In this document: one piece after another, positions 26,318 through 35,527 of the stretch
How the letters are laid out: each line of letters begins with the position of its first letter
How positions within the stretch are numbered: position 1 is the first letter of the stretch
Origin: Microbispora sp. NBC_01189
GTDB taxonomy: Bacteria > Actinomycetota > Actinomycetes > Streptosporangiales > Streptosporangiaceae
Length of the DNA: 64,000 bases
Assembly: GCF_036010665.1 (NCBI RefSeq)
Contig: NZ_CP108581.1
Span: 3,453,501-3,517,500 of the forward strand
Reading direction: 5' to 3'
The notes under the pieces: generated by a model
The model's input: only the letters and a program-made list of their open reading frames with translations
The model's database searches: none
Told to the model about the DNA's origin: nothing
Position numbers and translations under genes: made by a program

Positions 26318-27304
26318 ATGGCGGAGCCGGGCGACAGGGGCCGCCACCGGCGCGGGACGCGGTGGTGGCAGCGAGGGCCCTACGTGTCCTCCCGCCGCCG
26401 CACCGACGTCCCCGGACGCGCCGAGGACCGCGCCTCCGATCGTGGACCAGACCGCGCCCCCGACCGTTCCGCCGACCGTTCCGCCGGCCGGGCCCCGGAG
26501 CGGGCCGCTGACTGGGGCACCGAGTGGGGCACCGAGTGGGGCGTGGAGTGGGGTGCCGAGTGGTCGCCCGAGCGGCACCCGGAGCGCGTGTACGCCGTGA
26601 CCGCGCCGGTGGTCGACGACCGCCCCCAGTACACCTGGCAGGACTTCGAGCTCGACGACCTGCCGAACCGGGCCGCGCCCCATCCGCCCGACGCCCCCGA
26701 CCTGCGGGACGGCAGGAGAAACTGCGGGCCGCTGGAACGCGTCCTGTTCCGTGAGTGGGACGCCGCGGAGGGCCCTCCCTCCGCCGACGCCGTACGGGCC
26801 GTGGACGGCCTCGCGCGGCTGCCCGAGCAGCTGAAGACCAAGCTCGCCATCGGGCTCGACGGCATCTACGTGGGCCGGGGCGGGGTGCCCGACCTGGACG
26901 ACATGGGTTACCTGCGCGGCGCCCCGCTGCCTTCGGGCCGGGCCACCTGGGACATCTGCGCCGGCGCGTACGGCGACCGCAAGATCGTGGTGGGGGACCG
27001 GCCGTCGCCCACGCCGGACGTGATGATGCACGAAGTCGGGCATGCGCTGGACGACGTCGACGCCGGTCCGGGAGAGTGGGTTTCGGACTCCCCGGAGTTC
27101 GCGGCGCTCTACGAGGAGTGTCTGCCGCTGCTCGCGTCGTCGTTCCACCGGCAGCCCGCCGGCCTGGGATGCAAGGAGTTCTTCGCCGACGCGTTCGCGG
27201 CGATCGCGTCCCGGCAGCGCCCGGCCCTGGTGGACATGCTGGGCGGTGACACGAGGACGGCCCTCAACGTCATGCTGTTCTTCAACCGGCGTTACGGAAT
27301 CTAG
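26318..27304 (+). CDS. Zinc-metallopeptidase-like protein with ATLF-type domain and N-terminal repeats
   Basis: The 328-aa protein has a C-terminal domain with HEVGH (His238, Glu239, His242) and a third ligand candidate Glu287 in CKEFFADAF. This pattern resembles the anthrax lethal factor-like (ATLF) metallopeptidases of actinobacteria (IYVGRGGVPDLDDMGYLRG, DRKIVVGDRPSP). The N-terminal 90 residues are low complexity: D/E-R-x-x repeats (RAPDRSADRSAGRAPERAAD) followed by tandem WGTEW/WGVEW/WGAEW units. No signal peptide is seen. ATG 26318 has AGAGGGG upstream. It is followed by a 79-aa gene, probably in the same transcript. Substrate unknown. Confidence 0.75.
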   Translation: MAEPGDRGRHRRGTRWWQRGPYVSSRRRTDVPGRAEDRASDRGPDRAPDRSADRSAGRAPERAADWGTEWGTEWGVEWGAEWSPERHPERVYAVTAPVVDDRPQYTWQDFELDDLPNRAAPHPPDAPDLRDGRRNCGPLERVLFREWDAAEGPPSADAVRAVDGLARLPEQLKTKLAIGLDGIYVGRGGVPDLDDMGYLRGAPLPSGRATWDICAGAYGDRKIVVGDRPSPTPDVMMHEVGHALDDVDAGPGEWVSDSPEFAALYEECLPLLASSFHRQPAGLGCKEFFADAFAAIASRQRPALVDMLGGDTRTALNVMLFFNRRYGI

Positions 27305-27313
27305 GTGATTCGG

Positions 27314-27553
27314 ATGTACGTTATCCGGCTCGGCGACGGGACGCTGCGCGTGCCCCGGTCCCTGACCACCGATGACGGGCGCCTCATCGGCAACGCGTAC
27401 GTGGAGGTCACGCCGGGGGAACCCGGTTACGAAGGCTGGCTGGCCGAGTCGATCACCGAGCAGGAGGACGCCGAGCGACGTCGTCGCTGGCGGGATGGCG
27501 ACGACGCGCTGGAGCAGGCGTTCCTGGCCTTCAAGGCGGAGCAGGACCGATGA
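27314..27553 (+). CDS. Hypothetical protein, 79 aa, downstream of the metallopeptidase-like gene
   Basis: ATG 27314 is chosen because AGGTGA lies 5 bp upstream; a GTG at 27305 is a weaker alternative. The product begins MYVIRLGDGTLRVPRSLTT and ends in a charged helix (DALEQAFLAFKAEQDR). It starts 10 bp after the metallopeptidase stop, so cotranscription is likely and it could be a partner or inhibitor (inference). Family not recognised. Confidence 0.7.
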   Translation: MYVIRLGDGTLRVPRSLTTDDGRLIGNAYVEVTPGEPGYEGWLAESITEQEDAERRRRWRDGDDALEQAFLAFKAEQDR

Positions 27554-27678
27554 ACCCCGGCAAGGGAGCAGGACGAGCCGGGAGGGCCTGTTAGGCAGCC
27601 TGAAATAGAGGTGGGACTGACTCCGGTGACCCTGCGGCGTCTTGGTAGAGCGCAGGATCACCCGGTGCTGGTACTGCG

Positions 27679-27900
27679 TCAGACTCGCGGTGAGTCGCCG
27701 TTCGGCCGATCGGCCGTGAGGACGTCCTCTCCGCGAAGGAGGGCGTGTACTTCCGATTCACGGAACCGCCTGTGCCCCCCGGGGGTACGGATGCTGCTGA
27801 TTCGCCCGGCCGCGGCCCAACGGGTCACGGTCTTCGGGTCGACCCTGAAGAGAGCCGCAACCTCTCCAGGAGTCAGCAGTCGCTCGCTGCTACTCTCCAC
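27679..27900 (-). CDS. bldC: Developmental regulator BldC
   Basis: The 73-aa MerR-like protein begins at GTG 27900 behind GGGAGAG. The core LLTPGEVAALFRVDPKTVTRWAAAG and SIRTPGGHRRFRESEVHALL is almost the same as Streptomyces BldC, which binds direct repeats cooperatively and holds back sporulation entry. The C-terminal ~20 residues are variable. Upstream (27901-28159) is a noticeably A/T-richer stretch of 259 bp likely to hold its promoter and possibly BldC direct-repeat sites, which I could not delimit. Confidence 0.93.
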   Translation of the reverse strand: MESSSERLLTPGEVAALFRVDPKTVTRWAAAGRISSIRTPGGHRRFRESEVHALLRGEDVLTADRPNGDSPRV

Positions 27901-28159
27901 AATCTCTCCCCCTCGCGTCCCGCGTCCTGCAGCGGGCGGACAGGTAACCAGTGTGCCGAGCGAAGCCTGATTTATCCGTGGTTTTCGGAGAAGATCACGG
28001 GTTGTTACCGGCTCAGTGCCCGATTGTTATATGATAGAGCCTCTTTGGGGCGCTCATGGGTGTTTCTTTACAAAAGCGCCTTGTTGTGAACACTAGCAGT
28101 GCTCGCAGCAGATGCGAAGAGCGACCAGCGCACCGGGAGAGTGACGTAACCTCGACGCT

Positions 28160-28369
28160 GTGCATCCGGTTGTCGTTTACACCCTTTCGCGCCTCGGCCT
28201 GTTCGCGGTCGCGGTCGGCGTCCTGTATCTCGTCGGCCTGCGGTCGTTCCCGCTGCTGCTGGTCGCGGTGCTGGTCAGCGGTCTGGCCAGCTACGTTCTG
28301 CTGTCGAAACAGCGCGACGCGGTGAGCGAGCGCATCGCCACGAAACGTCGGGGACCCGGGAACTCCTAG
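28160..28369 (+). CDS. DUF4229 small membrane protein
   Basis: The 69-aa protein has two membrane helices (VVVYTLSRLGLFAVAVGVLYLVG and FPLLLVAVLVSGLASYVLL), then a basic tail KQRDAVSERIATKRRG. The pattern matches DUF4229. GTG 28160 follows TAACCT (28147-28152) by 7 bp, so a leaderless transcript is likely. Its 3' end overlaps the convergent gene by 4 bp. Neighbours menG and menJ are common for DUF4229 genes in actinobacteria. Function unknown. Confidence 0.85.
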   Translation: MHPVVVYTLSRLGLFAVAVGVLYLVGLRSFPLLLVAVLVSGLASYVLLSKQRDAVSERIATKRRGPGNS

Positions 28370-29601
28370 GCCGCCGGGAACATGCCGACCCGGGCATGGT
28401 ACTCATGCCCGAGCTCCGTCGTGTCGCTTCCCACCAAAAGACCTGTCTTTACGGTCAGGAAGGCCTTTACCCCGATTCCCCTTTCCCGCGTCGGGTTCCA
28501 TCTCAGCGCACGTCCCGTTACAGGGTGTATCGCCCCGATGCCGGGCCTGCGAACCGCTCCCGGGCCGGCCGTGTCGGCCCCCCGCGGGTTGTTCAGCCAG
28601 CGCTGGTGTCCGCCCACGTAGACGGCCGAACCGGTCACCGCGACCGCGTAGAGCGAGTCGCCCCCGGTCAGGTTGACCCAGGTCGGACGGATCGCGTCGC
28701 CCTTCGCGTACGTCTCGAACCGCGCGGCGGAGTCGCACAGCTTGGTGGTGCGCGGCGCCGGCCCGCCCGTCGTGACGACCACGAAGTAGCGCCCGTCGGG
28801 CGACAGGTCCAGCCCCCGGACGTACGACGGGAAGTCGGGCTTGCAGGCGGGGGCGTACGCCTCCGTGTGCCAGCCGGCCACCCGGCCTGTCGTCAGGTCG
28901 ATCACCCCGAGCTGCGGGCGGCGCAGGCCGTCGAGCGTGGTGAACGAGCCGTCGACGACTAAGCGGTCGGACGTCGCGGCCATCGCGTAGATCCGGACCC
29001 CGCCGCCGCGCCCGTCGCCGGGGGTGACGGTGAAGTGCGGGTCCACCGCGCCGGTCCCGGCGTCCACGCGGGCGAGGGCGGTCCGCGCGCTGCGGCCGAT
29101 CCTGGCGAAGTCGCCGCCGACGTAGAGCGCCCCGCCGAGACGTACCAGGCTGGTCACCTCTCCCGCGTAGACGGGCGCGGAGAACGAGGAGACGGGAGCG
29201 CCGTCGGAGACGCGCAGCCGGGTCAGCCCCCGGGCCGGCCAGGTGAAGGCGCCGCCCACGTAGACGGTGCCGTCCGGGCCCGGGGCCAGGGCGGACACCG
29301 GCCCGTCGAGGTCCGGCGCGAAGCCGGGCAGGACGCGGCCGGTGGGCAGGTCGAAGGCGAAGACGTTGGCGCGCGGCAGGTCCGCCCCGCCGCGTGCCTC
29401 GCGTACCGCGCTGAACTCGCCGCCCACCACGACGGTGCGGCCGACCAGCGCGAACGCGGTGACGATGCCGTCGAGCACGTGCGGAGTGGTGTTCACGGGG
29501 TTCTCCGAGACCACGTGGGGCTGCCGGAGGCCGGCGGAGGCCGGCGCGGCCGGCAGGACGGCGAGCGAGGTCACTGCGATCAGTGCGGTGGTGAGACGCA
29601 T
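28366..29601 (-). CDS. Secreted beta-propeller protein (delta-60-like repeats)
   Basis: The 411-aa protein has a Sec signal peptide (residues 1-23, ending PASA). It has several blades with the recurrent pattern VYVGGxF, as in TVVVGGEFSAV, VYVGGAFTWP, LYVGGDFARIG, VDGSFTTLDG and YVGGHQRWL, alternating with TGxV/DPxF segments. This pattern is shared with secreted actinobacterial delta-60/PKD-type propellers. No enzymatic motif is visible; a cell-surface or binding role is plausible. Confidence 0.8.
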   Translation of the reverse strand: MRLTTALIAVTSLAVLPAAPASAGLRQPHVVSENPVNTTPHVLDGIVTAFALVGRTVVVGGEFSAVREARGGADLPRANVFAFDLPTGRVLPGFAPDLDGPVSALAPGPDGTVYVGGAFTWPARGLTRLRVSDGAPVSSFSAPVYAGEVTSLVRLGGALYVGGDFARIGRSARTALARVDAGTGAVDPHFTVTPGDGRGGGVRIYAMAATSDRLVVDGSFTTLDGLRRPQLGVIDLTTGRVAGWHTEAYAPACKPDFPSYVRGLDLSPDGRYFVVVTTGGPAPRTTKLCDSAARFETYAKGDAIRPTWVNLTGGDSLYAVAVTGSAVYVGGHQRWLNNPRGADTAGPGAVRRPGIGAIHPVTGRALRWNPTRERGIGVKAFLTVKTGLLVGSDTTELGHEYHARVGMFPAA

Positions 29602-29702
29602 TCCCCAAGTTCTAGCAGACTGAGCGTAATCGATGAACTACGTTCCGCTCATCCTGTCCGGGTGGTGAGGGGGCGTGAGCGCCGCGGCCTAGGCTTGCGT
29701 GC

Positions 29703-30428
29703 ATGACGCGCGCATCGCTGGACAAGCAGCCGCACGAGGTCGCCGCGATGTTCGATCGCACGGCCCGGCGCTACGACCTGGTCAACGACGTCCTCTCCCT
29801 GGGCCAGGACCGCGTGTGGCGCAGGGCCACGGCGGCGGCGGTGGACGCGGGCCCCGGCGAGCTGGTCCTGGACCTCGCCGCGGGCACCGGCACCTCCACC
29901 GACGCGTTCACCGCGCTCGGCGCCCGGGCGATCGCGTGTGACTTCTCGTTCGGCATGCTCAGCACCGGCGTGGCGCGGCGCGGCGGGTCCGGCCTGTACG
30001 GCGGGGGCGTGCGCGGCGTGACGTTCGTCGCGGGCGACGCGCTGCGCCTGCCGTTCCGCGACGAGACCTTCGACGCCGTCACGATCTCCTTCGGCCTGCG
30101 CAACGTCGCCGACACCGGGCAGGCGCTGCGCGAGCTGCTGCGGGTGACCCGGCCGGGCGGGCGCCTGGTGATCTGCGAGTTCTCCCGGCCGGCCCCGAAG
30201 TCGTTCGACCTCGTCTACTCGCAGTATCTGATGAAGCTGCTGCCGCCGGTCGCCCGCATGGTCAGCTCCAACCCCGACTCCTACGAGTACCTCGCCGAGT
30301 CGATCCGGGCCTGGCCCGACCAGCGGGCGCTTGCGGGGATCATCCAGGAGGCGGGCTGGGAGACGGTGGGCTGGCGCAACCTGACCCTCGGCATCGTCGC
30401 CCTGCACCGCGCCGTGAAGGGCCGGTGA
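29703..30428 (+). CDS. menG: Demethylmenaquinone methyltransferase
   Basis: This 241-aa class I SAM methyltransferase (UbiE/MenG family) has family signatures [25 protein letters not shown], the SAM site [13 protein letters not shown] and [10 protein letters not shown], here read [16 protein letters not shown]. It performs the last methylation of menaquinone. TAGGCT (29690-29695) ends 7 bp before ATG 29703, indicating a leaderless transcript. The menJ-nuo operon follows, so quinone synthesis and use are adjacent. Confidence 0.95.
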   Translation: MTRASLDKQPHEVAAMFDRTARRYDLVNDVLSLGQDRVWRRATAAAVDAGPGELVLDLAAGTGTSTDAFTALGARAIACDFSFGMLSTGVARRGGSGLYGGGVRGVTFVAGDALRLPFRDETFDAVTISFGLRNVADTGQALRELLRVTRPGGRLVICEFSRPAPKSFDLVYSQYLMKLLPPVARMVSSNPDSYEYLAESIRAWPDQRALAGIIQEAGWETVGWRNLTLGIVALHRAVKGR

Positions 30429-30474
30429 TGCGTGGTTGTCCACACCCCTCTGACATCCCGCCGCGAGTAGGGGT

Positions 30475-30511
30475 TAGACTGCGGCGCGACAGTTTGTGAA
30501 GTTGTTCACAA
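30475..30511 (+). promoter_or_regulatory. menJ-nuo promoter with Rex operator
   Basis: TTGTGAAGTTGTTCACAA at 30494-30511 is a perfect Rex operator. A TAGACT -10 candidate at 30475-30480 lies 13 bp upstream, so Rex would sit over the transcription start region. A weak CTGACA -35 is at 30450-30455 (19-bp spacing). Known: Rex controls nuo operons in Streptomyces. The site predicts repression of complex I when NADH is scarce. Confidence 0.9.
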
Positions 30512-30569
30512 AGGCACGAAGGTCCAAACCAGTTTCGAGGCCTTCCTTCCCTGGAACGGACAGGACTCC

Positions 30570-31841
30570 GTGAGCGAGCAAACCCGCGTGACGCGGAGAG
30601 AGGTCGACGCCGACGTCATCGTCGTCGGTGCGGGTCCGGCGGGCTCGACGGCGGCCTTCCACCTCGCCCGCGCCGGCCTCCAGGTGCTGCTGCTGGAGAA
30701 GACGCGCTTTCCCCGGGAGAAGGTCTGCGGTGACGGGCTGACGCCGCGTGCGGTGAAGGAGCTCATCGCGATGGGCGTCGACGTCGACGCCCCCGGCTGG
30801 GTCAGGAACAAGGGGCTGCGCGTCTACGGCGGAGGTGTGCGGCTCGAACTCGACTGGCCGGAGCTGTCGAGCTATCCCGGCTTCGGCCTGGTGCGCACCC
30901 GTGCGGATTTCGACCAGATCCTCGCCCGGCACGCCGAGCGCGCGGGCGTGCGGCTGCGCGAGGGCGTGAACGTTACAGGCCCGCTGCTGGACGAGCGCGG
31001 CGGCCACGTGATCGGCGTCACGGCCAGAGCGGACGGCGAGGAGGTCGTCTACCGCTCGCGCCTGGTGGTCGCGGCCGACGGCAACTCGACCCGGCTGTCG
31101 ATCGCGATGGGCCTGCACAAGCGCGAGGACCGTCCGATGGGCGTGGCCGTGCGCACCTACTACACGAGCCCCCGCCACGACGACGACTACCTGGAGACGT
31201 GGCTCGAACTGTGGGACGGCGACCGGCTGCTCCCCGGCTACGGCTGGATCTTCCCCATGGGCGACGGCACCGCCAACGTCGGCCTCGGCCTGCTGAACAC
31301 CAGCGACGCGTTCAAGAGCATCGACTACCGCGACCTGCTGCGGCGCTGGATGAAGAACACGCCGCCGGAGTGGGGCTTCACCGACGAGAACATGACGGGC
31401 CCGATCAGGGGCGCCGCGCTGCCGATGGGATTCAACCGGCAGCCGCACTACACCCGCGGCCTGGTCCTCGTCGGGGACGCCGGCGGCTCGATCAACCCCT
31501 TCAACGGCGAGGGCATCGCGTACGCCATGGAGACCGGCCGGACCGCCGCCGAAATGATCGCGCAGGCACTGGCCCGGCCGACGCCCGCCCAGCGTGAGCG
31601 CGTATTACTCGCGTACCCGCGTATCCTCAAAGACGCCTATGGCGGATACTTCACTCTCGGCCGCCTGTTCGTCGAGGCGATCGGGAGGCCGGGGGTGATG
31701 AGCTTCGCCACCCGGCACGGGATGCCCCATCCCACCCTGATGAGATTCGCGTTCAAGCTTCTCGCTAATCTCACAGACCGGCGGGGCGACGTCTCCGACC
31801 GCATAATCAACGCCCTGTCGAAGGTGGCTCCGCCCGCATGA
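30570..31841 (+). CDS. menJ: Menaquinone reductase MenJ-like / geranylgeranyl reductase family flavoprotein
   Basis: This 423-aa FAD enzyme has VGAGPAGSTAAFHLARAGL (N-terminal FAD site), the CGDGLTPRAV segment with the PxxVCGDG pattern, and GDAGGSINPFNGEGIAYAMETG (second FAD site). Members reduce isoprenoid double bonds. In mycobacteria MenJ saturates one unit of the menaquinone side chain, and position between menG and nuoA supports that role here. Reduction of other prenyl lipids cannot be excluded. GTG 30570 is the first gene after the Rex operator. Confidence 0.85.
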   Translation: MSEQTRVTRREVDADVIVVGAGPAGSTAAFHLARAGLQVLLLEKTRFPREKVCGDGLTPRAVKELIAMGVDVDAPGWVRNKGLRVYGGGVRLELDWPELSSYPGFGLVRTRADFDQILARHAERAGVRLREGVNVTGPLLDERGGHVIGVTARADGEEVVYRSRLVVAADGNSTRLSIAMGLHKREDRPMGVAVRTYYTSPRHDDDYLETWLELWDGDRLLPGYGWIFPMGDGTANVGLGLLNTSDAFKSIDYRDLLRRWMKNTPPEWGFTDENMTGPIRGAALPMGFNRQPHYTRGLVLVGDAGGSINPFNGEGIAYAMETGRTAAEMIAQALARPTPAQRERVLLAYPRILKDAYGGYFTLGRLFVEAIGRPGVMSFATRHGMPHPTLMRFAFKLLANLTDRRGDVSDRIINALSKVAPPA

Positions 31842-31911
31842 CCGAGGCCCGTATGACCGAGAGTCGGATTGTGATCACGCAATTTCACCGAGTAAGCGAG
31901 GACATGTAGCC

Positions 31912-32271
31912 ATGGAGCTGTATGTGCCGATTCTGGTGCTCGCGGTCCTCGCGGCGGGGTTCGCCGTGTTCTCCGTGGGCATCGCCCCCTTCACCGGGCC
32001 GAAGCGCTGGAACCGCGCGAAGCTGGACGCCTACGAGTGCGGCATCGAGCCGACGCCGCAGCCGGTCGGCGGTGGCCGCTTCCCGCTGAAGTACATGATC
32101 ACCGCGATGCTGTTCATCGTGTTCGACATCGAGATCATCTTCCTCTATCCGTGGGCGGTGGCCTTCGACAGACTCGGCGTGTTCGGTCTGGTCGAGATGG
32201 TGCTGTTCATCGTCACCGTCCTCGTGGCGTACGCGTACGTGTGGCGCCGCCGCGGCCTCGATTGGGATTAG
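31912..32271 (+). CDS. nuoA: NADH-quinone oxidoreductase subunit A
   Basis: The 119-aa subunit has three membrane helices and the conserved loop [12 protein letters not shown], with the Cys that moves during the active/deactive transition. [13 protein letters not shown] marks the second helix. It begins the fourteen-gene nuo operon 70 bp after menJ and probably shares the Rex-controlled promoter. Confidence 0.96.
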   Translation: MELYVPILVLAVLAAGFAVFSVGIAPFTGPKRWNRAKLDAYECGIEPTPQPVGGGRFPLKYMITAMLFIVFDIEIIFLYPWAVAFDRLGVFGLVEMVLFIVTVLVAYAYVWRRRGLDWD

Positions 32272-32273
32272 CC

Positions 32274-32825
32274 ATGGGTCTTGAAGAGAAACTCCCGAGC
32301 GGATTCGCCCTCACCACCGTCGAGCAGGTGGCCGGCTGGGCCCGGAAGAACTCCGTCTGGCCGGCGACCTTCGGTCTCGCGTGCTGCGCCATCGAACTGA
32401 TGGCCACCGGCGGCCCGAAGCACGACCTGGCCCGCTTCGGCATGGAGCGCGCCTCCGCCTCCCCGCGGCAGGCCGACCTCATGATCGTGGCCGGTCGGCT
32501 GTCACAGAAGATGGCGCCCGTCCTCCGCCAGATCTACGACCAGATGGCCGAGCCCAAGTGGGTCATCGCCATGGGCGTCTGCGCGTCGAGCGGCGGCATG
32601 TTCAACAACTACGCCATCGTGCAGGGCGTGGACCACGTGGTGCCCGTCGACATCTACCTGCCCGGCTGCCCGCCGCGGCCGGAGATGCTGATCGACGCCA
32701 TCGTGAAGCTGCACGACAAGATCCAGAACATGAAGTTCGGCGCGCACCGCGAGAAGCAGGTCGAGGAGCTGGAGCTCCAGGCGCTGCGGACGCTGCCGCT
32801 CATCGACCAGGGGGCCGGGAAGTGA
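32274..32825 (+). CDS. nuoB: NADH-quinone oxidoreductase subunit B
   Basis: The 183-aa peripheral-arm subunit carries the terminal 4Fe-4S cluster N2. Ligands are seen in [22 protein letters not shown] and LPGCPPRPE. It starts 2 bp after nuoA and overlaps nuoC by 4 bp. N2 donates electrons to menaquinone at the interface with NuoD. Confidence 0.97.
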   Translation: MGLEEKLPSGFALTTVEQVAGWARKNSVWPATFGLACCAIELMATGGPKHDLARFGMERASASPRQADLMIVAGRLSQKMAPVLRQIYDQMAEPKWVIAMGVCASSGGMFNNYAIVQGVDHVVPVDIYLPGCPPRPEMLIDAIVKLHDKIQNMKFGAHREKQVEELELQALRTLPLIDQGAGK

Positions 32826-33487
32826 CCACCGAGAACCTGCCCGGCCTGCCCGAGGAGCCGGTCGCCCGTACGGGCATGTTCGGCGCCAGGGACAGCGGCG
32901 ACACCTCCGGCTACAACCGCCTGGTCGTCCGCCGCCCGCCCAAGCTGGTCAGCGGCCGGCCGTACGGGTCCTACTTCGACGAGGTGGCCGACGCGCTGGA
33001 GCGGGCGTTCGCCGACGCGATCGAGCGGGTGGTCGTCGACCGCGGCGAGGTCACGTTCCACGTGCGGCGCGAGCGGCTGGCCGAGGTGATGAAGCACCTG
33101 CGCGACGACCCCGCGCTGCGGTTCGAGCTGTCGCTCGGCGTCTCGGGGGTCCACTACCCGGAGGAGACCGGCGCGGAACTGCGCGCCGTCTACCACCTGT
33201 GCTCCATCACGCACAACCGGCGCGTCCGGGTGGAGGTCTCCTGCCCCGACGCCGACCCGCACATCCCCTCCACGGTTCAGGTCTACCCCACGCACGACTG
33301 GCATGAGCGTGAGACGTACGACTTCTTCGGCATCGTCTTCGACGGCCACCCGGCGCTGACCCGCATCGAGATGCCGGACGACTGGGAGGGGCACCCGCAG
33401 CGCAAGGACTACCCGCTCGGCGGCATCCCGGTCGAGTACCGCGGCGCCGAGGTCCCCGCGCCGGACCGGAGGAGGTCCTACTCGTGA
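32822..33487 (+). CDS. nuoC: NADH-quinone oxidoreductase subunit C
   Basis: The 221-aa subunit has the 30-kDa signature [38 protein letters not shown]. The GTG overlaps the nuoB stop (GTGA). An N-terminal extension of about 60 residues precedes the conserved core, as in other actinobacteria. It is separate from nuoD here, not fused as in E. coli. Confidence 0.96.
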   Translation: MTTENLPGLPEEPVARTGMFGARDSGDTSGYNRLVVRRPPKLVSGRPYGSYFDEVADALERAFADAIERVVVDRGEVTFHVRRERLAEVMKHLRDDPALRFELSLGVSGVHYPEETGAELRAVYHLCSITHNRRVRVEVSCPDADPHIPSTVQVYPTHDWHERETYDFFGIVFDGHPALTRIEMPDDWEGHPQRKDYPLGGIPVEYRGAEVPAPDRRRSYS

Positions 33488-33530
33488 GCGTCCACCCGCA
33501 CCAGGCAACGAGGGCAGCGAGGAGAGCGTC

Positions 33531-34859
33531 GTGAGCACCACGGAGACCGCCGCCGAAACCCAGGGCCGGATCTACGACGTCGCCGGCCAGGACTGGGACG
33601 AGCTGGTCAAGACCGTCAGCGAGTCGGCCGAGGAGCGCCTCGTCGTCAACATGGGCCCGCAGCACCCGTCGACCCACGGCGTGCTCCGGCTCGTGCTGAC
33701 CCTCGACGGCGAGACCGTGACCGAGGCCCGCACGGTGATCGGCTACCTGCACACCGGCATCGAGAAGAACATGGAGTTCCGGACGTGGACCCAGGGGGTC
33801 ACGTTCGTCACCCGCATGGACTACCTCGCGCCGATCTTCAACGAGACGGCGTACTGCATGGGTGTCGAGAAGCTTCTCGGCATCACCGACCGGATCCCGG
33901 ACCGGGCGCAGGCCATCCGGGTCCTGACGATGGAGCTCACCCGGATCTCCTCGCACCTCGTCGCGATCGCGACGTTCGGCCTGGAGCTGGGCGCGACGAC
34001 GCCGATGCTGTTCGGCTTCCGCGAGCGCGAGATGGTGCTCGACCTGATGGAGTACATCACCGGCCTGCGGATGAACATGGCGTACGTCCGGCCGGGCGGC
34101 GTCAGCGTCGACCTGCCGGCCGGCGCGGTGGACAAGATCGGTGAGTTCCTCAAGGTCATGCCGGGGCGGCTCAAGGAGATGCGCAAGCTCCTCGACGCGA
34201 ACCCGGTCTACACCCGGCGCACCAGGGACGTGGCCTACCTCGACCTGACCGGCTGCATGGCGCTGGGCATCACCGGGCCCATGCTGCGCGCCGCGGGCCT
34301 CCCGTGGGACCTGCGCAAGTCGCAGCCCTACTGCGGCTACGAGACGTACGAATTCGCGGTCCCGACGCAGACCACCTGCGACGTGTACGGCCGCTACCTC
34401 GTCCGCATGGACGAGATGGAGGAGTCGCTGAAGATCATCGAGCAGGCGCTCGACCGCCTGTCCGGCCCGCTCAAGGGCGGCCCGGTGATGATCGAGGACA
34501 AGAAGATCGGCTGGCCGGCGCAGCTCGCGCTCGGCCCCGACGGCCTCGGCAACTCGCCCGACCACATCGCGCACATCATGGGCGGCTCCATGGAGGCCCT
34601 GATCCACCACTTCAAACTGGTGACCGAGGGCTTCCGGGTGCCGGCCGGGCAGGTGTACTCCTCGGTCGAGTCGCCGCGCGGCGAGCTCGGCGCGCACGTG
34701 GTCAGCGACGGCGGCACCCGGCCCTACCGGGTGCACTTCCGCGACCCGTCGTTCACGAACCTGCAGGCGGTGCCCGCGACGTGCGAGGGCGGCATGGTCG
34801 CCGACGTCATCTCCGCGGTCGCCTCGATCGACCCGGTCATGGGAGGTGTGGACCGATGA
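33531..34859 (+). CDS. nuoD: NADH-quinone oxidoreductase subunit D
   Basis: The 442-aa 49-kDa subunit forms the quinone pocket with Nuo[18 protein letters not shown] near the N-terminus contains the quinone-contact His, and [16 protein letters not shown] is near the C-terminus. A 43-bp gap separates it from nuoC. The stop overlaps nuoE. Confidence 0.97.
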   Translation: MSTTETAAETQGRIYDVAGQDWDELVKTVSESAEERLVVNMGPQHPSTHGVLRLVLTLDGETVTEARTVIGYLHTGIEKNMEFRTWTQGVTFVTRMDYLAPIFNETAYCMGVEKLLGITDRIPDRAQAIRVLTMELTRISSHLVAIATFGLELGATTPMLFGFREREMVLDLMEYITGLRMNMAYVRPGGVSVDLPAGAVDKIGEFLKVMPGRLKEMRKLLDANPVYTRRTRDVAYLDLTGCMALGITGPMLRAAGLPWDLRKSQPYCGYETYEFAVPTQTTCDVYGRYLVRMDEMEESLKIIEQALDRLSGPLKGGPVMIEDKKIGWPAQLALGPDGLGNSPDHIAHIMGGSMEALIHHFKLVTEGFRVPAGQVYSSVESPRGELGAHVVSDGGTRPYRVHFRDPSFTNLQAVPATCEGGMVADVISAVASIDPVMGGVDR

Positions 34860-35527
34860 CTTACGCGCCTGAGGTCCGCGAGCGTCTGGAGACGGACGCC
34901 AAGGAGATCATCGGCCGCTACCCCCGGCCGCGTTCGGCGCTGCTGCCGCTGCTGCACCTCGTGCAGTCGGTGGACGGCTACGTCTCCGACGACGGGCAGG
35001 AGTTCTGCGCCGAGATGCTGGGCCTGTCCAAGGCCGAGGTCGTCGGCGTGGCGACCTTCTACACCATGTACAAGCGCAGGCCGGCCGGCGACTACAACGT
35101 CGGCGTCTGCATCAACACGCTGTGCGCGGTCATGGGCGGCGACCAGATCTGGGCCGAGCTCAGCGAGCACGTGGGCGTCGGCCACGACGAGACCACCCCG
35201 GACGGCAGGATCACGCTGGAGCGGCTGGAGTGCAACGCCGCCTGCGACTTCGCGCCGGTCATGATGGTCAACTGGGAGTTCTTCGACAACCAGACCCCGG
35301 AGTCGGCCAAGCAGCTCGCCGACGACCTGCGCGCCGGCAAGGAGGTCGCGCCCACGCGCGGCCCAGGGCGGCTGTGCACCTTCCGGGAGGCCTCCCGGGT
35401 CCTCGCCGGGTTCCCCGACGGCCTGGCCGCCGACGGCCCGTCGGCCGCCGGTCCATCCCTTGAGGGTCTGAAGATCGCCAGGGCCAACGGCTGGCAGGCC
35501 CCCAAGGCCGAGGGGAGCGAGAAGTGA
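34856..35527 (+). CDS. nuoE: NADH-quinone oxidoreductase subunit E
   Basis: The 223-aa 24-kDa subunit has 2Fe-2S ligands Cys85, Cys90, Cys126 and Cys130 (cluster N1a). The C-terminal ~55 residues (from [12 protein letters not shown]) extend beyond the bacterial core, as in other actinobacterial NuoE. ATG overlaps nuoD (ATGA) and the stop overlaps nuoF (GTGA). Confidence 0.96.
   Translation: MTYAPEVRERLETDAKEIIGRYPRPRSALLPLLHLVQSVDGYVSDDGQEFCAEMLGLSKAEVVGVATFYTMYKRRPAGDYNVGVCINTLCAVMGGDQIWAELSEHVGVGHDETTPDGRITLERLECNAACDFAPVMMVNWEFFDNQTPESAKQLADDLRAGKEVAPTRGPGRLCTFREASRVLAGFPDGLAADGPSAAGPSLEGLKIARANGWQAPKAEGSEK

Noticed and set aside
27965-28130. An RNA gene in the A/T-rich stretch between bldC and the DUF4229 gene
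   Set aside because: No cloverleaf, no clear terminator and no known riboswitch pattern could be drawn; left as probable promoter region.
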